Assembly (NCBI GenBank): GCA_008477525.1
Contig: SPDT01000006.1
Coordinates: forward strand, 1,887,501 to 1,951,500
Length of the DNA: 64,000 nt
From: Hypomyces perniciosus
Lineage: Eukaryota > Ascomycota > Sordariomycetes > Hypocreales > Hypocreaceae
Reading direction: 5' to 3'
Part shown: positions 10,461 to 21,818 of the stretch, one piece after another
How positions within the stretch are numbered: the stretch's first letter is position 1
Layout of the letters: every line of letters begins with the position of its first letter
The notes under the pieces: model-generated
Databases searched by the model: none
The model's input: the letters and a program-made list of their open reading frames with translations, nothing else
What the model was told of the DNA's origin: nothing
Made by a program: the position numbers and the translations under genes

Positions 10461-11858
10461 TCATACGGTAATGATGTCATCATCTGCATCAACAATGGCT
10501 GTGTCAATGTGACCAGCAGATGTGTAGTCGGGTTGACCGAGAACATCCTTCTTCAGCGAGGAGACAACCTTTTTGTGCATCTCACGCTGGATTCCATGGT
10601 TAACAGCATCGAGAACAGTGTTAACGGTAAACCGGGGTTTGTATGCCAGCTCAGTACCGTCCTGGTATACTCCTGTCTTGACGAGGATACTGTACCAATC
10701 GTTCTCTGCAATCTCGTTGACAGCGTTTGTACCGCGGATGTCGCTTTCGGGAGTGTCGCCGACGAAATAGACAGTCTTCGGTGGTCCTGCCAGGCTGTGC
10801 TCAGTACTTCGCCATGTCTTCATGAGACGCTCGGCGAACTCGAACGTGGACACCTGAGGCTTGCCAAAGGCATGGGTGTGAAGTTTTCCCTTTCCGGCTG
10901 TCAAGTCCTTGAATGTGACTTCGAACATGCGTCGGAGTGCGCCCATACCCAATCGGACGTGCTCATGGGCAGCAGACCAGACGATGTCGTTGTGGGAGAA
11001 GTAGAATGGTGGTCCTTCGTCAAAGGTGTCGCTGCGAGTGCCGAGACGGCCGCCCCGAGACATGGCAAGATCAAGCATGATTTGAATATCGCCCGCCCAG
11101 TCGCGTGAGTCGGCAAAGATAAAGACAGCGTCAATGATAACATCAGAGAAGTCTCGTTGCCGGGAGTTTGCAAGCTCCTCAGGGGTCAGTTTCCGGAAAG
11201 GGGTTGTAGCTGCGTTATGCTTGATGATGTCGCCAGGGGTGACGACGTCTTTGAAGCCGTAGCCTTCTGCTACATGTCGGCACTTCTCGCCCTCGCCACC
11301 AATAACGAGAACCGTGCCGTAACTTTCGGCCATTTCCCTCATGGGGGTGTGGCCACAGATGAATTGGCCAGGCTTGATCTCACGCTGGAGCTGGTGTGAG
11401 AGGTCCTGACACCGCTCCTCTTCGGTCTTTCCACCACCGTTGGTCAAAAAGATATGAGGTCTAGGGGGTAATTGTTAGCCCCGAAACTTTCCATTAGACA
11501 GAAGCGAATCCTCGCCTACGGACAGTGAGACTTGACCATGAGTCACTTACACCTTGATACTATATTCATTCTCGCCGTCTAGAACCTTCATAGCCTCGAT
11601 GGCTTCGGGGATGGGCCGACCACCCCGGACGAGAACACCATCAATGTCAAAGGCAAAGACGAATGATTCGGCCACAGAAGAAGGACCTATGGGAGATACG
11701 GGTGTTGGTATGCTGGATATACTGGCCCTGGAACTATTTGATACCAGATCTGGAGAGCTAGGTGCTGAATCCGAAGCTCCCACGCTCACGTCTAGGTCCT
11801 TCTTGACCTTTGAAACGTGCTCGTAGAAGTCTACCTGTTGTTGTTTGCTCATAGACAT
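10461..11858 (-). CDS. HAD-superfamily subfamily IIA hydrolase (CECR5/Ykr070w type)
   Basis: Exons 11551-11858 and 10461-11460 give 435 aa. Motif I is FVFAFDIDGVLVRGG, with the nucleophile Asp in DIDGV. Motif II is IFLTNGGGKTE, and motif IV is VYFVGDTPESDIRGTNA. A cap domain lies between motifs II and III. The layout matches the HAD-IIA subgroup that includes mitochondrial yeast Ykr070w and human HDHD5/CECR5; the substrate is unknown. The first 75 residues are Ser-rich and low in complexity, without a clear presequence, so location is uncertain. The chosen ATG is the first in frame. The intron (11461-11550) has donor GTAAGT and a GCTAAC branch site. Confidence 0.9.
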
Positions 11859-12419
11859 GGTGATGATGTATGGGGGGTGAGATGTAGAATAAGAGACGGC
11901 AAAGTAGCAAAGCAGCGACAATGTAGAATATCACCTTGAATCTTACAGTTGACAAGGTGCAGTATTTTAGATGAATGGAACTGTAGGCTGAGAGGACTGT
12001 ACCGTCATTAACGGTGGCAGAACTTGCGGGTCTTTATATACCTATCTTGATGCCTTGGAGTTCTACTGTTCTCCTGCTCTTCCCTCGAGTTGTGTACATC
12101 ATATCATGCTTGTAGATAGTATGAATCTTACCGCGTGGGCCCCATTGAATCTCTTCTGATGCAGTTCCTTCGTTCTTTGTGGCAAGTCATCTTGAACATC
12201 CACTTGGCAGGTTCCACTTGTTGAAAACTCTGGAAGTGAGTATATGTATCTTGATCGATACCAGGGTGAACAGAGCATTTGGCAACTTGGTACGTAGAAA
12301 AGGCATAAAAACATGACATCTACCATGTAGAGTTACATAAGGATATGACAAGTGCATGGCGTGGTCTAAGTCCGTACCTACAAAAACTGTTGGACGGTGG
12401 ACTGAAACGGGCTCCTCTG

Positions 12420-12427
12420 TGACGTCA
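12420..12427. promoter_or_regulatory. CRE-like palindrome TGACGTCA
   Basis: An exact 8-bp cAMP-response-element palindrome, the site type bound by fungal bZIP factors of the Atf1/Sko1 class. It lies 562 bp upstream of the HAD gene start and about 1.9 kb upstream of puf6. A role is inferred from sequence only. Confidence 0.35.
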
Positions 12428-12472
12428 GGTCCGCCCCGCCCTCCCGGTGAAGTCCTATCAGTCGCTCCAATT

Positions 12473-12489
12473 GGCCCCGCTACGGGGCC
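12473..12489. repeat. Short perfect inverted repeat (7-bp GC arms, 3-nt loop)
   Basis: GGCCCCG-CTA-CGGGGCC is a perfect stem-loop in a CCCCGC-rich patch close to the CRE-like site. CCCCGC/GCGGGG words resemble the SYGGRG binding site of the carbon repressor CreA/Mig1, so this may be a regulatory element. That is inference. Confidence 0.4.
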
Positions 12490-14346
12490 TCCAAGACCCG
12501 GGCGGAAACAATCGGACACGGAGTAACCTGCGGTAACTGCATTTTTGTCCCTCGCCCAATCAACACACACACATCCATCTGAATACCAAGCCGGTGAATA
12601 GGCACGTTGAGTAGTGACGTTGAACTAGTGCGGTTTCTTTTCCCCCTTTTAGCCTCTCAGGGAGCCAACGAAGCGGTCAGCTTCATGGCTTGTATCATCA
12701 TGACGTCGATTTCAGATCCCGCCCCTTTTTTTCCTTTTTTCTCGCTCTGGGCAAGATACGTGGGTCCAGTACTCGTACATCCACCAAGTGAAAACTGGGT
12801 GGTGGGATGAGTAGTAAAGTAGACATGTGAAAGGGATTAGATTAGTAGTAGAATGCACCCCAAAGCCCGGCTTACCGAGGTCCTCTGCCGTCAGAAGCCG
12901 CTTGTTGGAAGGGGTTCATCGATGAACAAATTGCCAAGGAGTAGAGATTTTGCTATCTACGAGCCTGCGAAAGAATATCAATGATTGCGAGCTTGACCAC
13001 GGTGCATAGGTATCTACGGTTGGTTGGTAGAGAAAATAGAGGGAGTGCGTAATACCAATGGCCACTGTTGCCATGTTAATCCTCGCTGGCATCACGTAAC
13101 TCCTCGCAGCAAACTGGAATAGACCAGTTGCATGTCATGGTTGAATATTCGCACGTACCGGAATCTACCCCCGCAACGACGTACGTATGTACTATGACCT
13201 CACAGCCTTGATAGTGGAGGTTTTTTGGGCTGGGGGATGCATTATGGTGGATGAATGAAGACGATGAGGTAGGGAAAGAAGCGATGGAGAACAAGAAACG
13301 CAGCTTGTGAGCGTGTTGAGTGAACACTGGCCATTAATTACGCTTTACGTGTCCGAGGAAAGAAACTTGACCGTCTAGTGCGAACATTCAAACATGACCC
13401 CCAACTTTGTCTCCCTTTGACATAGAGATCGTCACCAGATACCAGAGATAGTCGGGGATAGTTGCCCTAGACCAACAATCCATGAGTTCGGATGAGAACA
13501 TGTTAGGAGCATGGCACAGATCACATTAAGCTCTATCTTTCCAGAACCCGCAAATGCAGTGATCACGATGGCTAAGGGTGTCAACTCCGTGTTCTTCTGG
13601 TATCTCCATAGTCATAATGAGGGTATTATGGTGATGAGCTTGCGGTCCTAGTCGTCATGTGATGTGTTGGGCTTGCAAGGTTGGTCATCATTCTTCAATA
13701 GAGACAGCATCAACGCGAACCCAGACCCGGTCAATCGGGGCCAAGAGGTTTGATACATGGTGGACTGTATTATCTGTTAGCATATGGATGTGTTGTTCCA
13801 TAAGTCCGATTGAGCTCGCCAGCTGTTGTGGCCCGAGGTCGTGACGGCTACATCCAGCCTTCAGTAACTCTGATCTTAGCCATAAACCCAAGAGTCGGTC
13901 TGTCCGACATTTACCCTGCATTGGTTTTATTCAATATCGATGCGGCATTCATCTATTTCAAGGCCGTTTCGACTGAGGTTGAAGAGCGGATATCTGAAGG
14001 ATTCCAAAGTATGTATGCATGTACTTGCACTTAAAAATATTGATCAAGAATAATGGGCTTCCACAGATTTCGCAGATCATGTTGCTTTGATATTGCTCGT
14101 AATCTCAAATGAAACGAAACTGCTGGCGATGCGCTCCGTCTGCGTGAGGGTGGAGTATTTATGACCTTACCATATTAGGCTAGACTGTTGGTCACCGCCC
14201 GGCAGTATGTAAAAAAAAAAAAGACGTTTCAAGTGGGTGTTATCGCAGAAATCCTAGATATCAATATGCATCGAGTGAATCTCAACTTTGCGATTGCCTA
14301 ACTTCAACTGCCATCGGGAAACGCAACAATCAGTTACACCTTCAGT

Positions 14347-16467
14347 ATGGCTGCCAAGAGCGTCACGACTGGTAGCAAGCGAAAGGCTGCATCAGGCGGC
14401 AAAGGAAAATCGGACGACAAGAACAAGAAAGCACGACTGGATGAGGTCAATGCTCGTCAGAAAAAAACTGAGGACGATTTCGAAGACTTTTCCGATTCCG
14501 ATGATGGAGGTGTAAAAATCGATGCAGACAAGCCAAGCAAGGCCCATAAGAAGGATGAAAAGTCATCATCGAATGGAAAGGTTTTCGAGTCAGGTGTGTT
14601 ATTCCATCTGCATTCATACTCCGTATCTAGGCGGTGGTTTCGAAGTACTTACTCTACGTTAGGGCAAACTTCACGCGAATCGCATGCCAAGCAGAAGCAG
14701 TTGGCTCAGGAGCGAAAGGCTGCCAAACCATTGGCCGACGAAGTCCAACGTACCAAGAAGATCTGGGAGAGGTTGCGCCTCAAGTCTCATGTTCCCAAGG
14801 ACGAGCGACAGAAGCTGGTTGCCGAGTTGTACGACATTATCACGGGACGCATCAAAGATTTTGTCCTCAAGCATGACGCGGTCAGGGCAGTTCAAACTGC
14901 GATCAAATATTCAACTGCTGAGCAGAGGAAGCAGATCGCCAAAGAACTTCAAGGGACATATGCGCAGCTTGCTGAGGGCCGCTATGCAAAGTTCCTGATT
15001 GGCAAGCTGCTAGTTCACAACGATGACGAGATTCGTGATCTGATCATCCCGAACTTTTACGGCAAGGTCCGGAAACTCATCAACCATGCCGAGGCGTCAT
15101 GGATTCTGGACGATATATACCGGACAGTGGCGACTAAGGAGCAGAAAGCTATCCTCTTGCGCGAGTGGTATGGACCGGAGTTCAGTCTCAAGGAAATGAC
15201 AAAGGATGCCAAGCCGATATCCGATCTAAAGCAAATCCTTGAAAGCGAGCCAAGCAAACGAGGACCAATCATGAAGAGTCTACTCGACCTCATCAACTCT
15301 CTTGTCCAGAAGAAGATGACAGGATTCACGATCCTGCACGATGCTATGCTGCAGTATTTCGCGAATACACAGCCTGGAACTGAAGAGTTTACTGAGTTTA
15401 TCGAACTGGTCAAAGGTGACGAAAGCGACGACCTTCTCAAGAACCTTGCATTCACCCGCTCTGGTGCACGACTTGTTTGTCTACTCCTAGCACACGGTAC
15501 CGCAAAGGATCGTAAGGTCCTATTGAAGGCGTACAAGGACACTATACTGTTGATGTCTGGGGATCAGTTTGGTCACATGGTGATTCTTGCTGCCTACGAT
15601 GTCATCGACGATACCAAATTGACCTCCAAGTCAATTTTCCCAGAGCTTCTAGGGGAGAAGGAGGAGGAGATGACAGAAAATATCGTCGCCGCTGCCAACA
15701 ATCCCAACGCAAGAATAACCCTGCTATATCTGTTCGAGGGTCTTTCCAAATCGCTTTTCCCGGCCAGTCACAGCTACGACGTGGATGTCCTGAAAGAGGT
15801 GCATGAGATTCGTAAAACCACGAGCAAGAAGGATGACGAAATGCGACGTAAGGAACTAGCGACTTCATTATCATCACCACTGATCGCCGCAATTGCAGCC
15901 GCCCCATCGGATTTGACAGCAACAGCCTTTGGCTGTCAGTTTGTGGCTGATGTGCTCCTTTCTGGAATTGGAGAGAAGCAAACGGCACTCGAAGCTCTCG
16001 CACAATCTACCAGTGGTAATCCACAGCAGAAGCCAGCGGATGACGAAATATCAGCCCGACCGCACATCTCGAGCACACCTTTCGGAGGCCGAATGTTGAA
16101 GTCCCTGATCCAGGGCGGTAGATTTGATAAAGTCGCTGGTAAAGTTGTCCCAGTTGATCCACCGTTGGGCTTTTCGAATATCCTATATCCCGTGATCAAG
16201 GATTACATAGTGGATTGGGCAACTGGACCGAGTTCATTTGTTGTGTTGGCGTTGGTGGAGGCCGGTGATTTCAGCGAGGTGGATGAGCTCAAGAAAACTC
16301 TCAAGAAGAACAAGAAGCTACTGCAGAAGGCTGCTACAGAACCTACGGCTGAGCAAAAAGCGGCGAAGAATTCGAAGGAGGATGACAAGGTTGGGAAGAA
16401 GGACAAGAAGAGGGCAGAGTCGGCGGTGGGGAACATGGGCAGCAAACTGCTCCTGACGAAGTTTTGA
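14347..16467 (+). CDS. puf6: Pumilio-family RNA-binding protein Puf6
   Basis: The frame is open from 14347 to 16467 (706 codons). A likely 69-nt intron (14594-14662, donor GTGTGT, acceptor TTAG) would remove 23 residues and join FESG to QTSRESH, giving 683 aa. After a Lys-rich nuclear N-terminus come Puf-type helical repeats (for example LKHDAVRAVQTAIKYSTAEQ and GRYAKFLIGKLLVHNDDE) and then the C-terminal CPL domain, ending in a Lys-rich tail (KKDKKRAESAV). Yeast Puf6 acts in the nucleolus in 60S assembly and represses ASH1 mRNA; the same is likely here. The intron length is a multiple of three, so retention would leave the frame open. Confidence 0.92.
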   Translation: MAAKSVTTGSKRKAASGGKGKSDDKNKKARLDEVNARQKKTEDDFEDFSDSDDGGVKIDADKPSKAHKKDEKSSSNGKVFESGVLFHLHSYSVSRRWFRSTYSTLGQTSRESHAKQKQLAQERKAAKPLADEVQRTKKIWERLRLKSHVPKDERQKLVAELYDIITGRIKDFVLKHDAVRAVQTAIKYSTAEQRKQIAKELQGTYAQLAEGRYAKFLIGKLLVHNDDEIRDLIIPNFYGKVRKLINHAEASWILDDIYRTVATKEQKAILLREWYGPEFSLKEMTKDAKPISDLKQILESEPSKRGPIMKSLLDLINSLVQKKMTGFTILHDAMLQYFANTQPGTEEFTEFIELVKGDESDDLLKNLAFTRSGARLVCLLLAHGTAKDRKVLLKAYKDTILLMSGDQFGHMVILAAYDVIDDTKLTSKSIFPELLGEKEEEMTENIVAAANNPNARITLLYLFEGLSKSLFPASHSYDVDVLKEVHEIRKTTSKKDDEMRRKELATSLSSPLIAAIAAAPSDLTATAFGCQFVADVLLSGIGEKQTALEALAQSTSGNPQQKPADDEISARPHISSTPFGGRMLKSLIQGGRFDKVAGKVVPVDPPLGFSNILYPVIKDYIVDWATGPSSFVVLALVEAGDFSEVDELKKTLKKNKKLLQKAATEPTAEQKAAKNSKEDDKVGKKDKKRAESAVGNMGSKLLLTKF

Positions 16468-18030
16468 GTTAACCAAATTCTGTAAAGACCACCAAACTAC
16501 GGAGAGAGGGGCATCGCCTCAGTAATAGTTTCAGCATGTCCTTCAAGAATCTGGCGTCTTGGCTAGCTTTGGGACCACTCACAATTCCAGCAGTGTTTTT
16601 TATTTTATTTTAAAAGAATGGTTCCTTTTGGTAGTGCTTTGGTTGTCTTGGCTTCGGTCTAAGCCTCTGAATTATAGATACTTTGTGGACCACAGTGGCA
16701 GACAACAAAGCAATGAGTGGGACTATGATGATGATGGATAATATTTATGGACGAACGTTAAGATGTTGAGACTTGTCTATGTTCTTGAAATATGACTGCG
16801 GTAATAGATAGTAACAGAAGGCGCCAGGGAATATTTAGTTTTCTTGCCAAGAGATAAGAGATGTGTATGGGATGGGTCAATATGCAGCCAAACACAGGAC
16901 GTTCCAGCGGCTTGCCGGAAGAGATTGTGGTATTCTTCAACCCTGTCCGAATGGTTCGCAAGCCATGGCTGTAGTACAGAGGGGAGGGCAAAGCGAAGAA
17001 GTGGCTGCGTCTCGGCAGTTTGCGCTTTGTACGACGGTGACGTGCCGAATTGTCTTCAAGAGCCATGTATCATCAGTCGGATGCATGAGTAGAAGGGCCA
17101 GGAATCGGCGATACCCAACCATTCACCAGATAGTCCTTGAGACCGAAGAGCCCCCTGGGGTTTATGCGTGCGTCGTTTACCGATTGTCCTGGTCGTTGTA
17201 GATTGTTTGGGGTGTTGGCCTTAAGAATACCGGAATAAGAGGCGGCGCACGAAATTCTATTATGGTTCCATCTAGAGTCACACACAGACATCCAAGAGTT
17301 GGACAGTAAAAGGGGAGTTGAAGACAGGATGGTGATCAGGCCTGAGCTATTGGTTGGGGGCATCGAGGCGTTGTCCTCGTCCACCAAGCCGAAACAACGC
17401 AAACAATAACACGGGAATCAACAAGGAGAGAAACAAGGCGGCCATCTGGCAGAGGCCGGCATAGCCTCACAGAGCGGTCAGTGACTTGTTTCTGAAGAGG
17501 AAAAGAGAAACAGACCCTTTGTTTTTGCCGGCTGGCTGAAGGTGGAGAGACTTTTCTTCGGCTCTTATCAGGATATGTTCAGTTTACTCCACGGATACTT
17601 ACCGCACTCTCCATCTCCAACTCACTCTTCGATCCGCACTGCATCGCCCGCCCTGTATGCACACGCATGTCATGAAGCTCTAATGCTCTGATGCGCTGCA
17701 TGTCCTCCATCATACCCTTGTAAATGGTGATGCCTCCTCATTTACCCAGACATCACGCTTCCTTTTCGAAACTCCCGACCCTTTACTTATCGATTTTGAT
17801 ATCCCGTGACAGCCGCACAGGACGGACAGCAGAGGAGAAGTAGAGGAGTGCCTCTACGGATGAGCCGAGGCTTCGGATTTTCCGGACGATCCCCTGACTT
17901 CTCTTGTGACTGCTAACCTCGAAAGCCCTTGCCAGTTGGTTTGCTTCCCAGTTTCTCCTCCTCCGTCCTTTTGCTCAAATTGCTGTCTTCGTTTGAAGAA
18001 CAAGCGCACCATCGTTACCCCGGCCCCATC
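16468..18030. other. Intergenic region, no gene seen
   Basis: Holds the puf6 3' end and, in its last 500 bp, a pyrimidine-rich promoter/leader for the next gene. Open frames near 16.8-17.4 kb on both strands are short and not protein-like. Confidence 0.55.
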
Positions 18031-19099
18031 ATGCTCATCGAGCCTCACGTCATCCGCGACAGCACCAACTGTCATGCTGGAACGGCTTTCTACTCCTGTG
18101 TTGCCAACAAATTTAGAGGATGTTGCTCCACAGATCCATGCTCTTTGCTATTCTGCCCGGACAAGATGGGGTCTATGAAGGATCCAAAAGACGAGAGCGA
18201 AATCGATCCGACAGCTTCGGGCTCTAAGGGAGGCGATAGAAAGGGTGACGAGGCAGACGCTACCTCTACGGCTGCCACCTCGAAACCCACAAAGACAACT
18301 ACCATGACGGACTCCGGCATCACTCACACCATACCAAACAATTCGGTAGTCACGGTAACAAGACACACCACCATCACCACGCGCAAACCGACACCGACAA
18401 CTTCGAGCGATGATGACTTTGCGTCATCAACCGATGCCGCCGTTACTGAAACGATACCCCCGACTTCTGAAGCAACACTAATACCGTCTTCCGCCGAGGC
18501 TGGTATAGGAGGAGATTATATTTCGAACGGCCCTGCCACTGGTCCGCTCTCGCCTGGAGCTATTGTTGGCATAGGTGTTGGAGGTGCCATGGTCATTGCC
18601 ATTTCCGTCATCCTCATTTTCACTTTGATACGCCGCCAAAAGAAGCGCCGATCCGACACCAGATCAACATTGAATGGTGATAATGGAAGAGACGATTTGG
18701 TTGAGGAGAAGCATTTCCCTCAGCCTGTATCAGCCCACACCACGGGAACCCAAGGAAGTAGCGATCCTTTTGCCCCGTTTGGAGGTAAGCATTTCTCGCG
18801 CCTAGATTGAATATTCCTTTACTTGCTAACACCTCCCCCAAGGCCGCGCAGACCAACCCGAAGACCCATATCGGCCACCAAGTGGCACTTTCGAAATGGA
18901 CGGAACCAGTGCTGCTCCGATTGAACTGCCGGCCATCAGTACCCCTGGCCCAAGCACGACCACACGCAAAGCACCACGGCTCGAGCCGGTTCAGGAGATT
19001 GTGCCATCAGATCCACGGGCTAACCTGACTTCCCTGATGACGGACAGTGGAAAGCCAGCATACGTCAACCATTGGAACCAGTACAAGAACCTCGGCTGA
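18031..19099 (+). CDS. Cys-rich single-pass membrane protein, Ser/Thr-rich stalk
   Basis: Exons 18031-18784 and 18843-19099 give 336 aa. The N-terminus has no signal peptide but a compact Cys cluster at 14, 23, 31, 32, 37 and 42 (CHAGTAFYSC, GCCSTDPCS, CPD). A long Ser/Thr/Pro-rich stretch follows, then one membrane helix near 172-195 (AIVGIGVGGAMVIAISVILIF) bordered by RRQKKRR, which sets the C-terminus in the cytoplasm. The tail ends SGKPAYVNHWNQYKNLG. Proteins of this form are common and uncharacterised in filamentous ascomycetes; a cell-surface sensor is a reasonable guess only. The intron has a GCTAAC branch site. Confidence 0.8.
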
Positions 19100-19629
19100 G
19101 GTTGAGAGACGGAGTGGAGGAGCAAAGGAGAGAGGCGAGAGTACCACTTTCCAAAAGATGATACCCAAGTCATGGCTGATACAGATTCGGCAATTCATGC
19201 GATCCCGAGATGTTGAACGCATAATTCACGGCGTTGAGATTTTCATGTTCTTCTTTTTTGTCTTGCAATGACCCGGCAAAGGCAGTAGTGGCTGGCAATA
19301 ACGGTAGTCAAAATCTTTCATAATAGTACAAGTAAAATTTCAATGATTCTGAGTGGTCATAACGACACCATGGTCAAAACAGATTTGTTTCCAGATTATG
19401 GGGGTATTTTCCTCACGTACTTGACATGTTTATGTGCAAAAGGAAATGGCCCCTTTCCCAAGCGCCTGAAATGCAAATGCGAACACCCTGCAAGCCGAGT
19501 CCGGTCCAATCTTGATCCATCCCCCCTCTGCTGCTTCTTGTTAATCAAGAAACGCAATTTTGTTGTAAAACGAACAAAGCGATATAAGCAATCATGACCT
19601 TTTTATAGGGCAAGTTATTGCCATTGTCA
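19100..19629. other. Convergent intergenic region
   Basis: Between converging genes; expected to be 3' untranslated sequence. Nothing else is seen. Confidence 0.55.
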
Positions 19630-20222
19630 TCATCGGTTCTGGAGTTTTGAGATTTCGTCTAATAGGTCCTGCAAGTCTTCGTCCTTGATCTTGTCTGCCA
19701 GAGACGGGATCAACGTCTTTGCCTCGTCAGCATTCTCGCAACATAATGAGCCTTCGAACATGTTAGCCTTCGTTTTTCGCGTTGTTCCGCCACGACCAAG
19801 GTGGGAGAGAGCTACCAAGCTGCGCCCGTTCAAACTTGGCCAAGTCCTTGTGTGCGCTCAGTAAGCGTTCCACCGCCTCGACGTTCTCCTTCTGTGTGAA
19901 TCGTGCGAAATGATCCAGGTAGTTAAGCGTCTGGTTCAGCATTCTGGTAAGAGAGTCACGATATGATTAGCCAAAATATTCCGTATCCAGACCTCCGTCT
20001 GTTTCCCCAGCGCACACGTCCACCGGGATTGTTCACGTACTCCGTCTCGTTCACATTCTTGCGGTCGTTCCGTCGCTTAGCGACCAGCGCGTTGAGTACA
20101 AGCGCCGCTTCAGAGAGTGTGAGGGTGTCGACGTGTTGGAACTCGCCCAGGTTCAAGGTCACTGATGCTTCTTCATTGCCTGGCGGCGGCGGCTTTGGGC
20201 GAGACGTCCGGTGATGGGACAT
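19630..20222 (-). CDS. rpb4: RNA polymerase II subunit Rpb4
   Basis: Exons 20041-20222, 19816-19943 and 19630-19751 give 143 aa. After a short Pro-rich start, LNLGEFQHVDTLTLSEAALV is the N-terminal part of the Rpb4 fold. The joined exons then read NETEMLNQTLNYLDHFARF, ENVEAVERLLSAHKDLAKF and ERAQLGSLC, followed by the conserved tail TLIPSLADKIKDEDLQDLLDE. Rpb4 pairs with Rpb7 to form the stalk of RNA polymerase II. Length and motifs match the family; the paralogue Rpc17 of polymerase III fits less well. The gene is divergent from trs23 over 0.83 kb. Confidence 0.95.
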
Positions 20223-21056
20223 AGTTATCTGGAGTCTAATGCTAGTTCCAAGGAAGCTAGCAAGTCGGAGTGGACGGTGCGACAGTGACGACGGTGAGTC
20301 TAGGTCGTGAGCCCTTCGAGCATGCGAGCGAGGACAGCGAAATACTGGGGATGAGGCTCTCGAAGTTCAAACCCAGACCAAGGCGCTTTCAAGCTATCCC
20401 TATCCAAATGCAGCTTAGTGGGTCTGGAAGTTCACTGCCTTTTTAATGCAATAGGCTTAGTGCGATCGCCGCTCTTGTGCTAAGATGCTGATGCCTTGAT
20501 GCGTTCAAGGACGTGTTGGACGAGTTTTACGACAGTATGTAACAGGAACTTCAATTTCTCTCAACGACAATGCAACAATATTTAGAATTTGGGAAAAGAC
20601 GAACTACATAGTGGTGTATTATACTTCGTAAACATGTCCAAATTTGCAAATCTCGATGTTTTTGTACACCTGTCACTCTGCTGATTCAGCAAAGGGCCTA
20701 TTATTATACATAAAAGCGGCACCACTCAGGCACCGCTATGATCGAACCTCGTACCGCTACTGTGAGAAGTGGCATAACCACCTGTGGACTGATACATGCA
20801 TTCATGCTTACCGGAGAAAATAACTGAAATTTAAGCAGGAGATTGATATTCAATTTAAGGACAAGGTACGGATGGTCTACACATACATACGGGAGGAGAA
20901 AGGACACTGAGCCTTTCACCTCATGCGGACGAAGCAGATACGGATACTCACTCATTCTCAGGATTAATGGTCTCACCTCGATGGATTGACGAGCCTTGAA
21001 GGGCCCTGTAGAACTCGACGCTGGAAATTTGACGACAAATCTGCCCAAAAGACGCC
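20223..21056. promoter_or_regulatory. Divergent region between rpb4 and trs23
   Basis: Holds both promoters and the leader exon of trs23, whose start codon is completed across an intron. No coding sequence or specific site is recognised. Confidence 0.5.
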
Positions 21057-21658
21057 ATGTATGTCCATTTCATTTCCCGGCATCTAGCTGAGTTGGTCAG
21101 GTCTCATCGCAAAGCAGGACCGTCTTCGCTCTCATCATCATCAACAAAGCCGGCGGCTTAATTTACAACAAGACCTTCCATGACGGCGGCCTCAACAAAA
21201 TCAGCACAAATGACTATCTCGTCCTAGCCGGCACATTTCATGGGTAAAGAGCTCCCTATCTCATGTTCTACTACAGGCAGCTTTTCGTGCTCACCACCAT
21301 ATGATCATGATCCAGTGTCCACGCCATCACCGCCCGCCTCAACCCTGTCAAACCGGTGGCACAGCCTAGCCCCCCTGGTAGCAATGGTGTTCCCAACCGA
21401 CCAGAGCCATCATTGGGACTAGAGGTGCTAGAGACGGAGAATTTCCGTTTGCAGTGCTTCAACACTCTGACGGGGACCAAGTTCTTGCTCTTCACCGAAA
21501 CTACGCAGACGAACGTGGACGTTACCATCAGGAGGATATACGATCTTTATGCCGACTATGTCATGAAGAACCCGTTTTACTCCTTGGAGATGCCGATACG
21601 GTGTGATATTTTTGATCGCAAGCTCTTGTCGTACATTAGGGAGATCAACAACCGGTAG
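21057..21658 (+). CDS. trs23: TRAPP complex subunit Trs23/TRAPPC4 (sybindin-like), split start codon
   Basis: Exons 21057-21058 (coding AT), 21118-21243 and 21316-21658 give 156 aa. The first intron (donor GTATGT, 21059-21117) lies between the second and third bases of the start codon: AT joined to G gives MTVFALIIINKAGGLIYN. The protein then reads HDGGLNKISTNDYLVLAGTFHG, LEVLETENFRLQCFNTLTGT and FYSLEMPIRCDIFD, the sybindin/longin fold of the TRAPP core. TRAPP is the Rab1/Ypt1 exchange factor that tethers vesicles at the Golgi. No better upstream ATG is visible, and the total is an exact multiple of three, which supports the split start. Confidence 0.9.
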
Positions 21659-21818
21659 GAGGAATCGGCAGGAGTAGGGGTGTAGAGTCATTGGTATCGA
21701 TTTAATTTCATATGCAGTCTTGGAATTCATAGCAGACATCTGTTTAGCTTTGTGTCTTAGGGTCTTGCCGAATATCTAGTGTACACCTTCTACCAAATCG
21801 TCCGAGTTGGGATTTGAA

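Larger units (their letters stand above)
11859..14346. other. Long divergent intergenic region, no convincing gene
   Basis: About 2.5 kb between the HAD gene and puf6. The left part holds a CRE-like site (12420-12427) and a GC-rich hairpin (12473-12489). A 77-codon reverse frame at 13688-13921 has no recognisable domain and is not called. Just before puf6 is a run of 13 A bases near 14211. Confidence 0.6.

Noticed and set aside
12187..12570. 127-codon reverse open frame
   Set aside because: No recognisable domain and unlike coding composition; part of a GC-rich regulatory patch.
13688..13921. 77-codon reverse open frame
   Set aside because: Somewhat protein-like but no domain, no neighbouring exon and no clear start.
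20700..20790. GGTTCGATC on the reverse strand, possible tRNA
   Set aside because: No cloverleaf could be drawn; stem arms do not pair.
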